NCBI GenBank assembly: GCA_035222895.1
Contig: JAVYIG010006391.1
Location: forward strand, 54,789 to 118,788
DNA from: Strongylocentrotus droebachiensis
Taxonomy: Eukaryota > Echinodermata > Echinoidea > Camarodonta > Strongylocentrotidae
DNA length: 64,000 bases
Direction: 5' to 3'
This document shows positions 40,101 to 49,165 of the stretch, one piece after another. The position numbers and the translations under genes are program-made. How positions within the stretch are numbered: position 1 is the stretch's first letter; every line of letters begins with the position of its first letter. Below the pieces are notes generated by a model that was given only the letters and a program-made list of their open reading frames with translations, made no database searches and was not told where the DNA came from.

Positions 40101-41752
40101 TTTGAATGCACTTTCTAGTACCTTTATACTGGGGGCTTCCTGCCTACCCGTTTCCTAGGCAACGCCCGGGAGGAAACCCAATCCTGCGACATTAGGTATA
40201 AAAAAGCGGCTACTCTCAATTTTCTTTCGCCGTAAAGCGTAACGTGTCACCCCTCTGGTCGGACTAACAGCGGAAGCGATCGCATTTCTCGCGGGCCAGC
40301 CAATATAAGAGTGAACCCCTAGAGAATACACGTACAAGAGGCGACCAGGACACTTTGAGGGAGATGAAAACAGACCGCGCGAAATGGCGCAATAAAAGAC
40401 CTAAATCTACCTTCGGTGAAAAGCGCCCGCCAATCTTCATTCCCGTACCCACGATCTTCTAGCTTGAATATCACTTTCACTTTGTAATCAACGTTTTGAA
40501 CCCTTCAGCTAAAGAAAAGAAGTAAACGACCTCCTTTTATTTATTACCAGTGATTCGTGCTTCTGAATGGGAGCCGGGTTTATGGGGCGCCAATGTTTGA
40601 CTTGGCCTGGCTCTTTGATATCATCACCCACACTCGACCTACATAGATACGGATAGGTGGGACAGTTATTTCAGAGTTTGCTTGTTGTGTGCATATACGA
40701 TCATGTGTGAATCTCAGCTTGCCTATAGGTGTGAGCTACCCTCATGAGATTTGCTGCATCTACTGGTGGTGTATTGGAGCTGTTTGATTTGCTTCTCGTA
40801 TCTCTAGCGGGATTGACAGCTAGGTAGGGGCCACCTGCCCTTCGCTCTGATTGCGATTGTTCTGAGACGCATGAACTTTGATTAAACCAATCTATAGTAT
40901 TACAAAATACCCCAATACTGATCTACATGGTACACCATTTTAATCTTATCAACCAGAGAAGGGCCTGCCGAGGCGCTAAACAAGAACGATTGATTGCCAA
41001 TTTTGTCTCCCTCGTCGGAACGATAACCTTTTCTTTCTATTCCCACTCGTGTATGCTTATACAGCATGAAATGAAATTAAATGGATAGAGAAATAACATG
41101 TCTGAACACAGAGTTTATTTGTACATTGAATTAACCAAATACATTCATTTTATTATAGTATCTTAAAAAGGTGTGGTGATCATCTCCCCTTTTAAATCAA
41201 CACAGTCTAATTGTATAAACACTACATATTATTGTGTAAGTCGTCGTAGGACACCAAATAAATAATCGTGCATAACGAAACTTCAAATAACAAACAGAAA
41301 CGCGTGTTAAGCTTCTGGTGAGACTGATATAGTCTCTGGTTAACAGTGGTGTGGGTACTGAGGGGGCACTCGTTAAGAAGGGGCTGGGGTCTTCCTAGTT
41401 TGATAATATGCAAGGATTTAAACAATCGAGGAGACTACATGGGACGGATTTGTTTCATTTTCCTACTCTCACTCTTGCTTTCTCTCTTTCTTCTTTATTG
41501 AGGTGTTTGATGTTTAGTTTAATTTTTTAACGGGTAAGGGGAGAATGGGGCATTGTAGCGCATGTAACTTCCATAGATACGCCACTGATCAATCATATTA
41601 AGCGCTATATAAAAATTAAATATTATTATTATTATTACAAAGTGAGATGTATTTTTAAAAAGTTAGATTGTCTTACTCTGAGCAGCTTGTAGCTGTGTAA
41701 TGGCCACGTAGCCGACAACAGGATGACCATCATCACTACGACCTAGATGAAC
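12633..41752 (-). CDS. Neutral sphingomyelinase (SMPD3/nSMase2-like), C-terminal five exons, 5'-partial
   Basis: The minus-strand exons 41752-41677, 36970-36824, 16938-16785, 13760-13589 and 12821-12633 join in phase with GT/AG sites at every junction. They give 245 residues and a TGA stop. In family terms these enzymes hydrolyse sphingomyelin to ceramide and phosphocholine at the inner face of the plasma membrane and Golgi, using a DNase I-type fold. Visible family motifs are VGYVAITQLQA (residues 13-23), CGNFNFDN (64-71), HDPCRLKPG, DEEVSTPENLQ, NGKRRVDYVL (164-173) and LTDHIPI (197-203). The C-terminus runs about 40 residues past the point where vertebrate nSMase2 stops. Two catalytic positions differ: Gln20 replaces the expected His and Asn66 the expected Asp; Asn68 and Asp199-His200 are kept. 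The exons for the membrane-associated N-terminus and the metal-binding Glu were not found. Assignment to the family is firm; activity is doubtful. Confidence 0.9.
12824..12863. repeat. (GA)n microsatellite serving as polypyrimidine tract
   Basis: About twenty GA units on the plus strand form a CT run on the gene's sense strand. The run ends directly in the CAG acceptor of the terminal sphingomyelinase exon. Confidence 0.9.
13589..13760 (-). CDS. Sphingomyelinase-like gene, fourth visible exon
   Basis: 172 nt. It starts one base into the Arg126 codon after ttgtggacag and ends in phase 0 at a cag|gttt donor. It encodes VLENSQKRSTYVED, matching the family's block after TPDNLQ, and NGKRRVDYVL, the substrate-side block near the catalytic end. 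The open frame continues upstream to about 13804. The acceptor at 13761 was chosen because it keeps phase and family alignment, whereas using acag at about 13809 meets a stop. Confidence 0.88.
13792..13991 (+). mobile_element. Dispersed 200-bp element, copy 1 (MITE-like)
   Basis: It begins and ends with ctttaaag in opposite orientation, and the whole body is similar to the reverse complement of 36497-36696. Shared words include atctgtactagttt, actcagctctcaatta and gatcatgggggacca. It has no ORF. It sits in the intron immediately upstream, in gene sense, of the exon at 13589-13760. Confidence 0.75.
13992..16784. other. Intron 4 of the sphingomyelinase-like gene, unremarkable part
   Basis: No second gene is seen. 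It holds a G14 run at about 14521-14534 and a short purine-rich patch near 15865-15885; the rest is ordinary AT-rich intron. Confidence 0.5.
16785..16938 (-). CDS. Sphingomyelinase-like gene, third visible exon
   Basis: 154 nt between ttccag and a cagag|gtacgt donor; phases 1 in and 2 out match both neighbours. It encodes the block with YHDPCRLKPG, WTVGTL and DEEVSTPENLQ, strongly conserved in nSMase2-type enzymes. The number of residues between FDN of the preceding exon and this block equals that remembered for vertebrate nSMase2. That supports direct joining across the 19.9-kb intron. Confidence 0.92.
16975..17095. repeat. (AAT/ATG)n microsatellite
   Basis: Imperfect aat, atg and ataa triplets just upstream of the 16785-16938 exon in gene sense. 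Confidence 0.9.
17188..17300. repeat. (GA)n tract
   Basis: Repeated ga with interrupting ggg and aaa. Frames across it are artefacts on both strands. Confidence 0.9.
17301..18239. other. Intron sequence, nothing recognised
   Basis: No repeat heads, inverted repeats or coding blocks seen. Confidence 0.4.
18240..18475. repeat. (TTA)n microsatellite
   Basis: Long imperfect tta/ttat/atc run. Confidence 0.9.
18476..19354. other. Intron sequence, nothing recognised
   Basis: A CpG-richer patch at 18540-18770 contains a 74-codon minus frame without family resemblance. Confidence 0.4.
19355..19553. repeat. Minisatellite with palindromic core, four units of about 52-55 bp
   Basis: Units start near 19355, 19410, 19462 and 19514. 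Each has a core like TTACGATGGATCGTAA, followed by words like agccagc, cagaagccaaa and gctttc. The first two cores are perfect dyads around GG; the later two have decayed on the left arm. Confidence 0.8.
19554..20484. other. Intron sequence, nothing recognised
   Basis: Apart from a purine-rich patch at 19677-19750, no structure is seen. Confidence 0.4.
20485..20583 (-). mobile_element. tRNA-Ser-type SINE, truncated
   Basis: The reverse complement gives gagtgtcgtggctgagtggt (A-box region), then tcgaatcccgacacgac with the B-box, then a short body. It is the same family as 23441-23796 and 24371-24640. Confidence 0.75.
20584..23440. other. Intron sequence, nothing recognised
   Basis: No gene or repeat head; a G13 run at about 21660-21673. 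Confidence 0.4.
23441..23796 (-). mobile_element. tRNA-Ser-type SINE, long copy
   Basis: On the minus strand it opens with gagtgtcgtggccgagtggt and a B-box gtcgaatcccgac. A body with the tcctttggca word and acccaggtgtgaaatgagta follows. It ends through a tail containing gcgctatataaaagc and att repeats. The tRNA head is close to tRNA-Ser, but it is a retroposon. Confidence 0.85.
24371..24640 (+). mobile_element. tRNA-Ser-type SINE, near full length
   Basis: The head gtcgtagtcgagtggttt matches tRNA-Ser, with anticodon region acttgaaat (TGA type) and B-box ggttcgatcccc. The body holds gtcctttggcgaggcattcat and gggtacctggcagg, and the end has ggcgctatagaaat before an ATT-rich tail. It is the most complete copy here. 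Confidence 0.88.
24641..26170. other. Intron sequence, nothing recognised
   Basis: A 110-codon plus frame at 24712-25044 and shorter ones show no family features; a G-rich run lies at about 25124-25140. Confidence 0.4.
26171..26465 (-). mobile_element. 3' end of a LINE-like retroposon
   Basis: On the minus strand the sequence ends with aataaaacttgtacttgaac followed by further acttga hexamers. A polyadenylation-like word plus a short tandem tail of this kind is typical of CR1-like non-LTR elements. The upstream 250 bp would be its 3' part; no reverse transcriptase motif is present. Confidence 0.45.
26466..26576 (-). mobile_element. SINE of the tRNA-Met-like family, 5'-truncated
   Basis: Reverse complement of the body and tail-proximal part of the 3022-3251 copy, including taatcctcattaccag, ggacctaaagcc and agcatttatgctttcttagc. 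The tRNA head is missing. Confidence 0.85.
26577..27811. other. Intron sequence, nothing recognised
   Basis: AT-rich; a short CT tract near 27115-27165. Confidence 0.4.
27812..28389. repeat. Cluster of GA-rich tracts
   Basis: GA runs at 27812-28018, 28147-28186 and 28345-28389 with purine-rich sequence between. Minus-strand frames reading Leu-Ser repeats are artefacts. Confidence 0.9.
28390..29599. other. Intron sequence, nothing recognised
   Basis: No assignable structure. Confidence 0.4.
29600..29716 (-). mobile_element. Diverged tRNA-derived SINE fragment
   Basis: The minus strand shows a decayed tRNA-like head, a B-box-like ggattcgaattcc, then acattagtcc and tccacctaggtgtaaatagg. These are the words that close the other SINE bodies in this window. 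Confidence 0.6.
29717..30875. other. Intron sequence, nothing recognised
   Basis: A 96-codon minus frame at 30277-30567 has no family resemblance. Confidence 0.4.
30876..31578. repeat. Cluster of GA-rich tracts
   Basis: GA runs at 30876-30909, 31150-31300 and 31545-31578, separated by ordinary sequence. Confidence 0.9.
32048..32155. repeat. (AAT)n/(ATG)n/(GAA)n microsatellite
   Basis: Three triplet types in succession. Confidence 0.9.
32156..33703. other. Intron sequence, nothing recognised
   Basis: Short plus-strand frames without features; no repeats. Confidence 0.4.
33704..34140. repeat. Cluster of CT-rich tracts
   Basis: CT runs at 33704-33728, 33825-33925 and 34095-34138. They are opposite in strand to the GA clusters at 28 and 31 kb in the same intron. 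Confidence 0.9.
34141..36496. other. Intron sequence, nothing recognised
   Basis: No assignable coding or repeat structure. Confidence 0.4.
36497..36696 (-). mobile_element. Dispersed 200-bp element, copy 2 (MITE-like)
   Basis: Inverted relative to 13792-13991 and similar along its full length. It lies about 130 bp downstream, in gene sense, of the exon at 36824-36970. Confidence 0.75.
36824..36970 (-). CDS. Sphingomyelinase-like gene, second visible exon
   Basis: 147 nt, acceptor ttttgacag, donor cca a|gtaagt. It encodes DDLRSAQMDAILKWL, matching the family's helix after the THL motif, and then VAFDVLCGNFNFDN. The Asn codon AAT at 36851-36849 occupies the position of the invariant GDFN Asp. 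Phases (2 bases in, 1 out) fit both neighbours. Confidence 0.92.
36971..38524. other. Intron 1 (visible), unremarkable part
   Basis: Short frames only; nothing recognised. Confidence 0.4.
38525..38690 (+). mobile_element. SINE, family B
   Basis: It parallels 8228-8395: a B-box-like ggttctaggttccat region, then tttgctcacaatattttgtcc, and a close with caggtgtaaatgagtacct and caatgctagagtaa. Confidence 0.65.
38691..40119. other. Intron sequence with a repeated ATCCACTC word
   Basis: Between about 38860 and 39060 the word atccactc (or its complement) recurs several times, hinting at a decayed palindromic repeat. The rest is plain. Confidence 0.4.
40120..40460. promoter_or_regulatory. CpG-rich island in intron, possible promoter
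   Basis: Some two dozen CpGs lie in about 340 bp, against sparse CpG on either side. It contains the RFX X-box-like palindrome GTTTCCTAGGCAAC (40150-40163) and, 33 bp on, TATAAAAAA (40197-40205, plus strand). No credible coding exon follows directly. It could be an internal or antisense promoter, an enhancer, or a decayed CpG-rich transposon. Confidence 0.4.
40461..41599. other. Intron sequence, nothing recognised
   Basis: No assignable structure. Confidence 0.4.
41600..41640 (+). repeat. SINE tail remnant
   Basis: Agcgctatataaaa followed by att repeats, the same ending as the tRNA-Ser-type SINEs, without a body. Confidence 0.5.
41677..41752 (-). CDS. Sphingomyelinase-like gene, first visible exon
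   Basis: 76 nt between ttttccag and ag a|gtaaga. It encodes residues 1-25 of the visible part, including VVGYVAITQLQAAQ. In nSMase2-type enzymes this block reads VGY-x3-THL; here the His is Gln (CAG at 41695-41693). It starts in phase 0, so an upstream exon ending on a codon boundary is expected. I found none between here and the retrotransposon. Confidence 0.88.
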
Positions 41753-44700
41753 CTGGAAAAGGAAATAAAGAATAGTTTACGTACATTAATCAAGTCGAAG
41801 CACGTGTACCATTTTTTTTCGTAGGGTAAACATGTATTAAAATATGATTTATAGAGAATAAATTGCATTCGTTGTGGTTGAATCAATATGCCAATACCAT
41901 AAATATGCCTAAATTCACGACATTATGTAGTATATGATCTGAACATTTGATAGTAAACAAACGGAAACAACACAACGAAATATTATATACCGGCAAAGAT
42001 GAAGAAGGAGGAAGAGGTAGTAGATCAAAACAAATGGCAAATAGGTCATTTACCGGTTCGTTTTATACCTGTAACATGAGGGTACGGGTATCTGAGCATG
42101 AAAGCTTTTATGTCATTAAGTGCAAAAGTCACTACGTAACATTGATTAGTCCGAGCGAGGTACGGTGGAGGTAAAGAGAGTACACCTCTTTTTTTCCCCA
42201 CACACTCGGCGACATCCAATCCCATATTTTGTTGGTGGTTGTACTGACTATAAGATACTTCTTTAATCATAATAATGGTGTAGACATACAAATACAAAAA
42301 CTTAGCTACCAAACGACTTCTGGACCTGTGACTTCTAGACCTGTAGTTTAGAAAATGCATTCAGTGGAAGGAAATGAAGTGCCAAGTAGTAACAGTTAAC
42401 GATCTAAACATCTTTACGTATATGTGACTTTAGCAATTGCTTTGTATTCACATACAGTGATCTCTTTTTTTTCCTATAAGATTTGTTTAAGGAGTCAGAC
42501 ATGTCGTTGATCTGTATTCAGAACTGTGGAAAATACCTTAAACTTGGCACTCCAGATATACTGTAGTTAAAATCCACGATTTTATCTTTTTGTGTTTAAT
42601 GACAATAACAAGAGATTATACAGAGATGATGTGCACTCATGTAAAAGTTTTTTTTTCTTGTCAGGCATGAAAGGACATTATACGGATGAAGCAGTATACA
42701 TTAAATACGTCTGTAATATTGAAATCATAATTAGTAACGTAGTACACGTTGAACACATTACCCTTTCCCCATACAACAGAATACCACCACAGGGAGAACC
42801 GCAGATGGTGGTGGGGAAAAGAAGAAAAGGAGACGAATCTAAAATTAGCATTCGCGTGGGACCCTATGAAATATGACTACAAATGACGTCATTACTGGGT
42901 GCTCAATAACAGATGAAATTGTTGCTTACTCTGTGCTCCAATGGCAGATGAATAGTGGCCCAGACTATGTGCTATTTAACCTAGATCTAGGTTTAAGACA
43001 GGACGATTCCATTGAGAATGAGACAACATTGTATCCCGAAATAAATTACATCTTACAAGCAAGAATGGTAAGTGATCTGTGTTCGATGACCCACCGCACA
43101 TAAGTTTAGCCTATTGTGGATTTAGGGGCACAACGATACACGACCACCCCCTCCAAATATTTAACCAAAAATCTAATAATTTGATTAAAGATTAGATAAT
43201 TTTTTCGGCTTGTCAATAATTTATGGAGCAAATACGCACCCCAAAATATGATTCCAGCTTTTTTGGCCCGTTTAAAAGTTTACAAGGATTCAGCTAAGCC
43301 CAACAATGGTGACAGATGAAACAGGTTTTGTATCGGTACAAGAAATAATAAATGCCGTCTCACAGCATATACATTTCTTGATTAATTAACACCATGTCTA
43401 AACACGCACTTTTAAAACCATGTGCATAATTATCATCAAACTATTTCCTGTTGAAATGAAGTATTTAAAAGCTGTAGTATGTAACCAATCAGAACTAAAT
43501 AAAACTATTTTGTCTATTTACAGCAACAAATAAAAAATATTTTTCGTATTTGAAACAATTTAACACCACAACGGTAAACTCTATCATGAAATAACCATGA
43601 GTAAATTAATTTATCTGATGTATAACAATGCTACCGTATGGCATGTCAGGTGAAGGCGAATATTGAGCTTTCAAGAAAACCCTTCAACATTTTCGCATCA
43701 TTCAAGGGCCTGACTACTATTCGTCCAGGTCTGAAACATCGATTTACTCAAGTATTAACAAAGAACAACCATGGTATGCTGGGAATAAAACAAAATCAAA
43801 AAGAAAGAAGGCGCCATTCCTGTTTCTCTAAGAAAGCCAACCATCTCCACAACTTGTAGAAGCTGAAGTATAGCTTGGTCACGTCTGCATGCTTGAAAGG
43901 CGTTTAGAGCTGGTTAATTGAGAGTATTCGGTCGTTGAGATTGGCTCTATCCGACCGAATAAAACAATTACATCGCAGAAATTAATCGAATCAGGAAATC
44001 TTCTAAAGCAGCCATGTTTTTCCCGGTTGCATGAATCCCAAGAGCAATGACCAGGCCACATAACCTTGTTTCAAGAAGTTCGTATATATATGATTGGACG
44101 TACACTATATGATTTAGCCAAGTTGTCATGAAATACCTTGGATGGCAACATTTTAGTTCTTTAAATATCATGAAAGCTTGTTTGGTTGGTTTATATTTCC
44201 GTGACTAAAAAAACCCATGAATTACATACATCATGGCTGGCAGAGAACAGCTGTTCTCCCCCCTGAGGTCATTAATAGACTTATTACAAAATAATGCATA
44301 CAATTTACAAATATAACCAATATAAGATACTATTAGTATTTCCAAAATTAAAGGCGTTGAATAAAGCTCACAGTTCATATATAAATTGGCAACACATCAA
44401 ATAAGTTACTAAAAATATGATAGGATTAATTTTACCTATAAATATATCTTTAACAGTTAAATAGACTCATCTCGTTCATGTGCCAAATGGTGAGCTAATA
44501 TCAAATGTCATGGTATTATTTATTTGCGCGTGTTTGATCATTTGAGGTAGAAAACACCCCCGCCAAAAAATAGTCACTTTATGCAAGTAGCACCAAGAGA
44601 GAAGAAGAAAAATGGACAACAATATTCATCTCTTTTATCCCTGGCTAGGCTAGAAAGAATCTATATAATGCTAATTGATTCCACGGTTTTGTATTTGAAT

Positions 44701-45098
44701 GCCAAGGTGCCCACATGAGATTTAAAACGGAATATTGAAGATGGATGTAGTGTGCTTGACATTCTCAGAACTAGCTTACAGAGTCACCCTCCCATATCTG
44801 TATCGAACTGACAGTCCTCACCAGTAAAACCGAGAAACTAATTTAACACTGTCTGCGCCCATTCATATTCTGGACGACTGCACCTGGTTAGATCTTTTGT
44901 TATTCGTCGTATGAATTTTACGCTCACTAAAATTTTTTTTGTTTTAATTATGGTACACGAATAATGTGAGATGGATATTTAACAAAGTTAATTCAGGGAT
45001 TCAGGAACTCTCCATTACTCGACCAATCAGACGAACTGGCACATAAAATCTAGGTAAAAGTTATTATAGAAATTGATGCAAATAATTGACAGTGGATG

Positions 45099-45100
<2 letters not shown>
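41753..45100. other. Upstream intron or intergenic, no gene recognised
   Basis: Two plus-strand frames at 42592-42876 and 42873-43103 overlap at ATGA, and the second ends near a strong ATG|GTAAGT donor at about 43070. Neither has a family resemblance, so I leave them uncalled. The upstream sphingomyelinase exons could not be found. Confidence 0.4.
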
Positions 45101-45145
<45 letters not shown>

Positions 45146-45330
45146 ATGAGAGATAACGAGATAATGAGATAGTAGAAAGTGAAAGTGCGACAGAAAACAC
45201 GTATATGCCTACACACAGACTGATATTAGCAAAAGCTCTAAACATTTCTGAAGAATCAAGGTGAATCAAAATCTAAAAACGAAGACAAGGATAGATTAAG
45301 AGAGAGAGAGAGAGAGGGGGGGGGGGAGAA
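45101..45330. repeat. GA microsatellites
   Basis: GA run at 45101-45141 and GA then G-run at 45300-45328. Confidence 0.9.
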
Positions 45331-45805
45331 AAAAATGTGTAGGTGTAGGTGCGTAAAAGAGTGTGGGTCCACGTATTTCTGCGTGCAAGAACAAGATAAA
45401 AGTGGCAACAGAGACGCAAAGTGTATTTGTGTATACACTGAGAGGGAAAGAAAGAGGGGAGACATGGAGGAAAAAAAAAAAGAAAGAAAGAAAAAGAGAG
45501 AGACACACATACGCACACGCACATATCCAGAGAGAGGTGGGCAATTATTTGTGTTACAGAAGGCTGAAGCGGAAATTAATGGCAGCATAGATATCTTCCA
45601 TCAATTCACCTCGCTGTATTTCAATTTGAAAATTTCATTCATAATACATACACCCATGGAAATGCTATTTGAACTGGTTGATTGAAATTTCGTCTGCAGG
45701 AAGACATCCTTTAATCAAATAAAAATACACAATGAATCCAGCATTCCATATTACCCTTTAGATTGAATTACCAGTAGGAGAGGTACAGGGTTTTATTTAA
45801 ATAAA

Positions 45806-46237
45806 TGGGGCCTGTCACCACGAAATGAGTCCAGTTGGTCAAAAATTTTATTCCTGTTTTTAAGTATTACATGAATCTACATTAAGTAAGCTTTAAATTA
45901 AGGGGTCACACATTAAAATTGATAAATTATATCCAGAAATATGAACAAAAACCTAATTGGACTTTATAAACAATGGGATTACCCAGTTTTTAGATAATTA
46001 GGTGTAAAGTTAATGATGCGTAACATAGCCTATATTATTTGCCAAAAAATGTTAGAAGGAGATATTTTCGTGACCTAAGCTCTGGGGACATAAACTACAA
46101 GACATTAATAAGTCGATTTTTGGAAAAATCTTAAATGTGGTAGGTGGGTCAATTTTCAGTACATACACACTATACATCGCTATTACTACGATTGAGCCTA
46201 ATGCGACACTGGACTCATTTCGTGGTGACTGGCCCCA
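45806..46237. mobile_element. MITE, 432 bp, TGGGGCC...GGCCCCA ends
   Basis: The left end (45806-45834) and right end (46209-46237) are near-perfect reverse complements over about 29 bp, including ccacgaaatgagtccag. There is no ORF inside, and flanking A/T bases do not fix a target duplication. Confidence 0.85.
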
Positions 46238-46906
46238 AATGTTAAAACAACCAATGAAATCACGTCGTTGGTGATATCTCGGGCACGTCTGCTGATATGA
46301 TAATTGTCTTGCAATAAGTAATAAAAGCTTGAGGAAAATGACAAAAGTATTTTGAATGAAACTTAAATAAAATAAATAAGACTTGTTTAGGGCACACGCA
46401 CCCGTATCCTCCCCCTATTTTCTTCTTCTTCATTTTACCTCGGAGTATATTAATGTGAGGGAAAATGCCATCAGTTCAGTCCCTAGCTCCATAAACACGC
46501 CGTGTTTCGTTAAGGTTTCATTAATTATAATCATATCCCACTTCCCCTTTCTATTGATGAAATCATTACATGCAACCAGGAATGATCGCAAACGACAGGT
46601 TTGATCATAACAATAACCTTCCATCTATAATACACAATACATTCATGCTGATTTCATTTTCTGAATGCCACGTGTTTGCACTGGAATTAATATTCTTATA
46701 TACTGGCTACCTCGCCTGTTCTATTTATGTCATAATGGTTCAATCACTGCCTTGATTAAATTGCTCGCATTAAACCTCGTTTTGGCACGTCAGTCACTCA
46801 CTCACTTTTAATCTAACATTGACTTTGTGAGACGTTAAATTCCCAACTCAATATTTGAGAGAACGTTATTGTTCTCACCACGGATGGAGTAGTGCGGGTC
46901 GATCTT

Positions 46907-46927
46907 GGGGGGGGGGGGGGGGGGGGG
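46907..46927 (+). repeat. G21 homopolymer
   Basis: Twenty-one G in a row; a potential G-quadruplex and assembly-sensitive site. Confidence 0.9.
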
Positions 46928-47211
46928 CGCTGGTCTTACAACCCAGATTGAATATGTGTAATCAGGGAAGATCAGACAGCGAGGTTGTGTCATATTTTTC
47001 ATGTAATTATTTTTTCTCTTTCCCCTTATTTGTCAGTTGTTCGAAATTGCAATATGCAATAGGGATCATACTCCCATAGCTGCGCAATCGATACTTACTC
47101 TACCGTATACATTTTAATATTATTGGCTAATAATTGTTTTGTTAAGATTGTTTACAAGCTTCAATATTACAAACGCATTTCATATCCCAGTCACTTAAAA
47201 AAAAACGATAC

Positions 47212-47530
47212 CTGGGGGATGTTTCACAAAGATCCTAAGTTGAACTTATCTTTAAGTTGGACTTAACAATAATTATGGAAAGCCGTTAGCATCTTTGAAA
47301 ATATATTGTAAAAGTTATTTTAAAAGGCATAACATGTTAATTCAAATCATTCATATTTTTTATTATCAAGGAGATTTTATGTTCTTGATGTGGAATTTAT
47401 GAAAAGTCTAAAATATTTAAATTTTTGCCTTTGAATATATTTTATTTCAAGGCTACAAATGGCTCTCCATTATGTTTAAGTCCAACTTAGAGATAAGTTT
47501 GACTTAGGATCTTTGTGAAACACCCCCCAG
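47212..47530. mobile_element. MITE, about 319 bp, with 50-bp-class TIRs
   Basis: The left end starts ctgggggatgtttcacaaag and continues through taagttgaacttatctttaa. The right end is its reverse complement with few mismatches. The interior of about 210 bp is AT-rich without an ORF. Related ends are common in marine invertebrate genomes. Confidence 0.85.
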
Positions 47531-49109
47531 AACTAACAAACGAATACATTACCTACTATATATATGACCAAAAGTCGGTCAGTTTAAATTCGGTGGGGAG
47601 TGGGTTAGGTGCCGTGACTTAGGTATCAGTCAGCTTATACAAATATAATTATCTATCATCTAATATTCACAATTTAATGTCAGTTTTCGCTGGATTCCAC
47701 GTGAAAATGGCGCATTGCATCCTCCCATCGTTTTAATTTTGCAACGTTCAAGGGACGTGAGTTCGTGACGGGGTCAAATATTATTAAGGTTAGGCAAACC
47801 AAGGAAATTCACACGAAGTGTGTGGGAAACGTATGGCTGGATCAATTCCAGCTTCTTGTCTAATGATATGCATGAAGCTTTGGAAAGCAATAAGGTCATT
47901 AAAATCCACTTAATCTAGGGAGATCTGGTGCCCGTACACACTTCATAAACTACATAAGGATCATGCATTATCGATGGAAATGGGATGCATTGCGATTATA
48001 CGGTAAGAAAAGTAGCGAAAATATTATTTATGCATTACGCTTTTAATATGCTGATTTCGCTTTGGGTTCATGAAATCATCTTGATTGGCATGGGCTTTAT
48101 TCGAATAGTGTGCAGTATAATAATGAAGCTGCAGCATTTGGTCACTTACCTAATTACTTCACGTCTGTGTATTCATTGCATTATATTGAGCTTGACTAGC
48201 TGTTGAATTTAAATGAACATACACGAAAGCATGGACGCAAACCAAAGTCACATACTTTATGAACGTTGGGATAGAAACAGTTCTTAAATAAATTCTGCTG
48301 GCCATAGCTAAAAGTTTATTTAAAAGAAAATTATTAACCTAATTACAAGGTTTGTAATCTCACATTCATGTTAGAACAACAAATATTGTAGAAAATATAA
48401 ACAACTTTCCTTTAATTCGTCATCTCCAGTTATGAGTCTCAATAGCATAAGCGGAAAATCATTTTCAAAAAATTCTTTCATTCAAGAAAGAGACAAACAT
48501 CTAACACTAATTCCATGTCGTGAATTGTACAAATAAAGGGCAAAATAGTGCATCAAAGTTTAAAAAACCGGGGTAATTTTTTTTTAAAGCTTTTAATTTC
48601 ATAGTGTAAATTTAAACGCAACCCTTCAAAACATATGAGAAAAAATGATTAAAAAAATTCCTACAGTATTAATTTAACAATGTGCATACTACGACTGTAG
48701 TCACTAAAGCCCGCTCTTTGGGTACATGAGTGTCATTACTGACGAAGCAAGATGTGTTTAATTAATCATCCATCTATTCCAAACTTCTCACTTGAAAGAA
48801 ATATGACATACCTCAGACACATTATAACTGACTCCATCAGACAGTTATGTCTTCCCCAGTCATTGATGCACCTTGTACAAGTTGTAGTGTAACAATTAAG
48901 CTACTTGAGGCATACGGACACATAGGGGTAGGGCTGCAGACACTTAACTTGAATATCAGATTTTAAAATTACGAAATTGTATGTAGGACTGAAGCGAGGA
49001 AAATTATCTGACACTATAATTTGGTGGACATTTAGGTGTAATAACAAAATATAAAAGATGAGATTTAAAAACCCATAAAACCCGAGTATTGGCCTTTCAA
49101 AATTCTCAC
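47531..49109. other. No gene recognised
   Basis: A donor-like ctgag|gtatgt on the minus strand near 48810 is preceded by only a short open stretch; not called. Confidence 0.4.
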
Positions 49110-49165
49110 GGGGGGGGGGGGGGGGGGCTGCAGGTCTCCCATTCTACACCAACCCCCCCCCCCCC
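49110..49165. repeat. G18 ... C13 paired homopolymers
   Basis: G18 at 49110-49127 and C13 at 49153-49165 can pair across a 25-nt loop. Confidence 0.9.

Noticed and set aside
42592..43103. Two plus frames overlapping at ATGA, the second ending near a GTAAGT donor
   Set aside because: No family resemblance, no acceptor that fits, and an ATGA overlap is not meaningful in an animal genome.
45256..45588. Three overlapping minus frames of 82-110 codons
   Set aside because: Leu/Ser/Phe-rich translations of GA and A-rich low-complexity DNA in several frames at once.
48800..48880. An upstream sphingomyelinase exon on the minus strand near a GTATGT donor
   Set aside because: The exit phase (2) does not fit the phase-0 start of the 41752 exon, and the translation does not match the family.
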